A stretch of 64,000 nt of DNA. Origin: Salinivenus iranica (GTDB lineage Bacteria; Bacteroidota; Rhodothermia; Rhodothermales; Salinibacteraceae). The position numbers were made by a program, and so were the translations under genes. Below, piece after piece: positions 63,325 through 64,000 of this stretch (its first letter is position 1; every line of letters begins with the position of its first letter). The DNA lies in the NCBI GenBank assembly GCA_002894665.1, contig NCRB01000004.1, positions 1 through 64,000 on the forward strand. The letters are read 5' to 3'. Below the pieces are notes generated by a model. The model was not told the origin of the DNA. It made no database searches and saw nothing but the letters and a program-made list of their open reading frames with translations.

Positions 63325-64000
63325 CTACACGCGCTCAAACAGGGCCCCTTCGATCGTGAGGCCGGGCCCGAAGGCCATCGCGACGCCCCGCTCCGGCGGC
63401 GCCCCGTCGCCCTGCGCCCGCTGCTCGAGAATGCGCTGGAGCACGAAAAGAATCGTGGGCGAGCTCATGTTGCCGTAGTCGCGGAGCACGGACAGGCTCT
63501 CGGTCACGTCGTCTTCGGTCAGGTCGAGCGCCTCCTGGGCGCCCTCGACAATGCGACGCCCGCCCGGATGCACGGCCCAGAAGTCGAGGTCGTCGGGCGA
63601 TAGGTCGTGCGGGCCCAGTAGATTCTCGACGTAGGACGGGAGGTTGTCCCCCACCACGTCCGGCACCCGGGACGACAGGCCCATCTTGAACCCGGTGTCG
63701 CCAATCGCCCAGGTCATGTCCTCCATCGAGTCGTCGTCCAGGTGACAGCGGCCGTCGGCATAGGCGAGGCGGCCCTGCGCATCGGCCCCGTCGCGGGCGC
63801 TGAGCACCGCCGCGGCGGCCCCATCGGAGAAGAGCGAGTTCACGATGACACTCTCTAGCGAATCGTCGATCTGGAAGTGGAGCGTGCAGAGCTCCGTGCA
63901 CACGACGAGCACCCGGGCGTCGGGCTGGCTCTGGCAGAAGCCGTGCGCTACGCGAAGCGCATTGAACGCGGCGTAGCACCCCATGAAGCCGATAAAGGTG
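63325..64000 (-). CDS. Type III polyketide synthase, partial (N-terminus beyond window)
   Basis: The frame is open from the right edge to a stop at 63325, giving about 224 C-terminal residues. The edge reads FIGFMGCYAAFNALRVAHGF, where Cys in GCYAA is the active-site nucleophile of chalcone-synthase-like enzymes. Other catalytic residues: His in FWAVHPGGRRIVEGAQEALD and Asn in RDYGNMSSPTILFVLQ; the ending MAFGPGLTIEGALFERV is the family C-terminal signature. Makes alkylresorcinol/pyrone-type or other polyketides from acyl-CoA and malonyl-CoA. On the same strand as the response regulator gene, 110 bases upstream of it. Confidence 0.93.
   Translation of the reverse strand, partial: TFIGFMGCYAAFNALRVAHGFCQSQPDARVLVVCTELCTLHFQIDDSLESVIVNSLFSDGAAAAVLSARDGADAQGRLAYADGRCHLDDDSMEDMTWAIGDTGFKMGLSSRVPDVVGDNLPSYVENLLGPHDLSPDDLDFWAVHPGGRRIVEGAQEALDLTEDDVTESLSVLRDYGNMSSPTILFVLQRILEQRAQGDGAPPERGVAMAFGPGLTIEGALFERV

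Overview
The window looks like a chromosomal segment of an extremely halophilic Bacteroidota/Rhodothermota bacterium, most likely Salinibacter or a close relative. The basis is high GC, strongly acidic predicted proteins (runs of Asp/Glu even in core enzymes), start codons without clear Shine-Dalgarno sequences, many lipoproteins and a TonB-dependent receptor. This is inference from content; no database search was possible. Most of the window is chromosomal housekeeping and metabolism. Accessory or decayed material is concentrated near 1.2-1.4 kb, 24.9-25.4 kb and 46.2-47.7 kb.

Layout. 1-0.9 kb: 5' part of an MFS transporter, then a decayed nucleotidyltransferase-type gene pair. 1.4-11.3 kb: an alpha-glucan cluster, glgX divergent from glgE, treS-mak (fused) and glgB. 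TreS makes maltose from trehalose, the kinase domain makes maltose-1-phosphate, GlgE polymerises it, GlgB branches the product and GlgX debranches it. 11.5-15.7 kb: an iron-uptake-like group (small lipoprotein, FecA-like TonB receptor, DUF4856-like lipoprotein) behind a perfect inverted-repeat operator candidate. 15.8-24.7 kb: GT-C type membrane protein with an FAD oxidoreductase, BON-MscS channel, YjbQ, a secreted phosphodiesterase-like protein, two tandem Bor-like lipoproteins, hisS and a PtsN-like protein. 24.9-25.4 kb: broken 3' end of an SLC12-type cotransporter gene.

25.4-30.4 kb: pyruvate dehydrogenase operon (E1alpha with a helix-hairpin-helix N-terminus, E1beta, E2) followed by a metallophosphoesterase. 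30.7-42.5 kb: DPM1-like glycosyltransferase, isocitrate dehydrogenase, a putative tRNA-queuosine mannosyltransferase, comF, msrA, ndk, namZ-like, DUF3098, a PBP4-type carboxypeptidase, mreD, dapA and dapB. 42.8-46.2 kb: tRNA-Ala(GGC), class I aldolase, a Ycf46-like AAA+ ATPase. 46.2-47.7 kb: an AT-richer accessory patch with a frameshifted membrane protein behind a near-consensus promoter, then a VapBC-type toxin-antitoxin pair. 48.1-52.8 kb: three tandem secreted amidohydrolase-family proteins. 52.8-63.2 kb: membrane protein, DUF2202 lipoprotein and, all on the minus strand, response regulator, histidine kinase, CzcC-B-A efflux genes and a PII-like gene. 63.3 kb to the end: C-terminal part of a type III polyketide synthase.

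The most unusual signal is not a gene. Several operon spacers, including all three in the pdh-metallophosphoesterase operon and the glgE-treS spacer, contain inward-facing arms built from degenerate 7-base repeats, with a different heptad sequence in each spacer.
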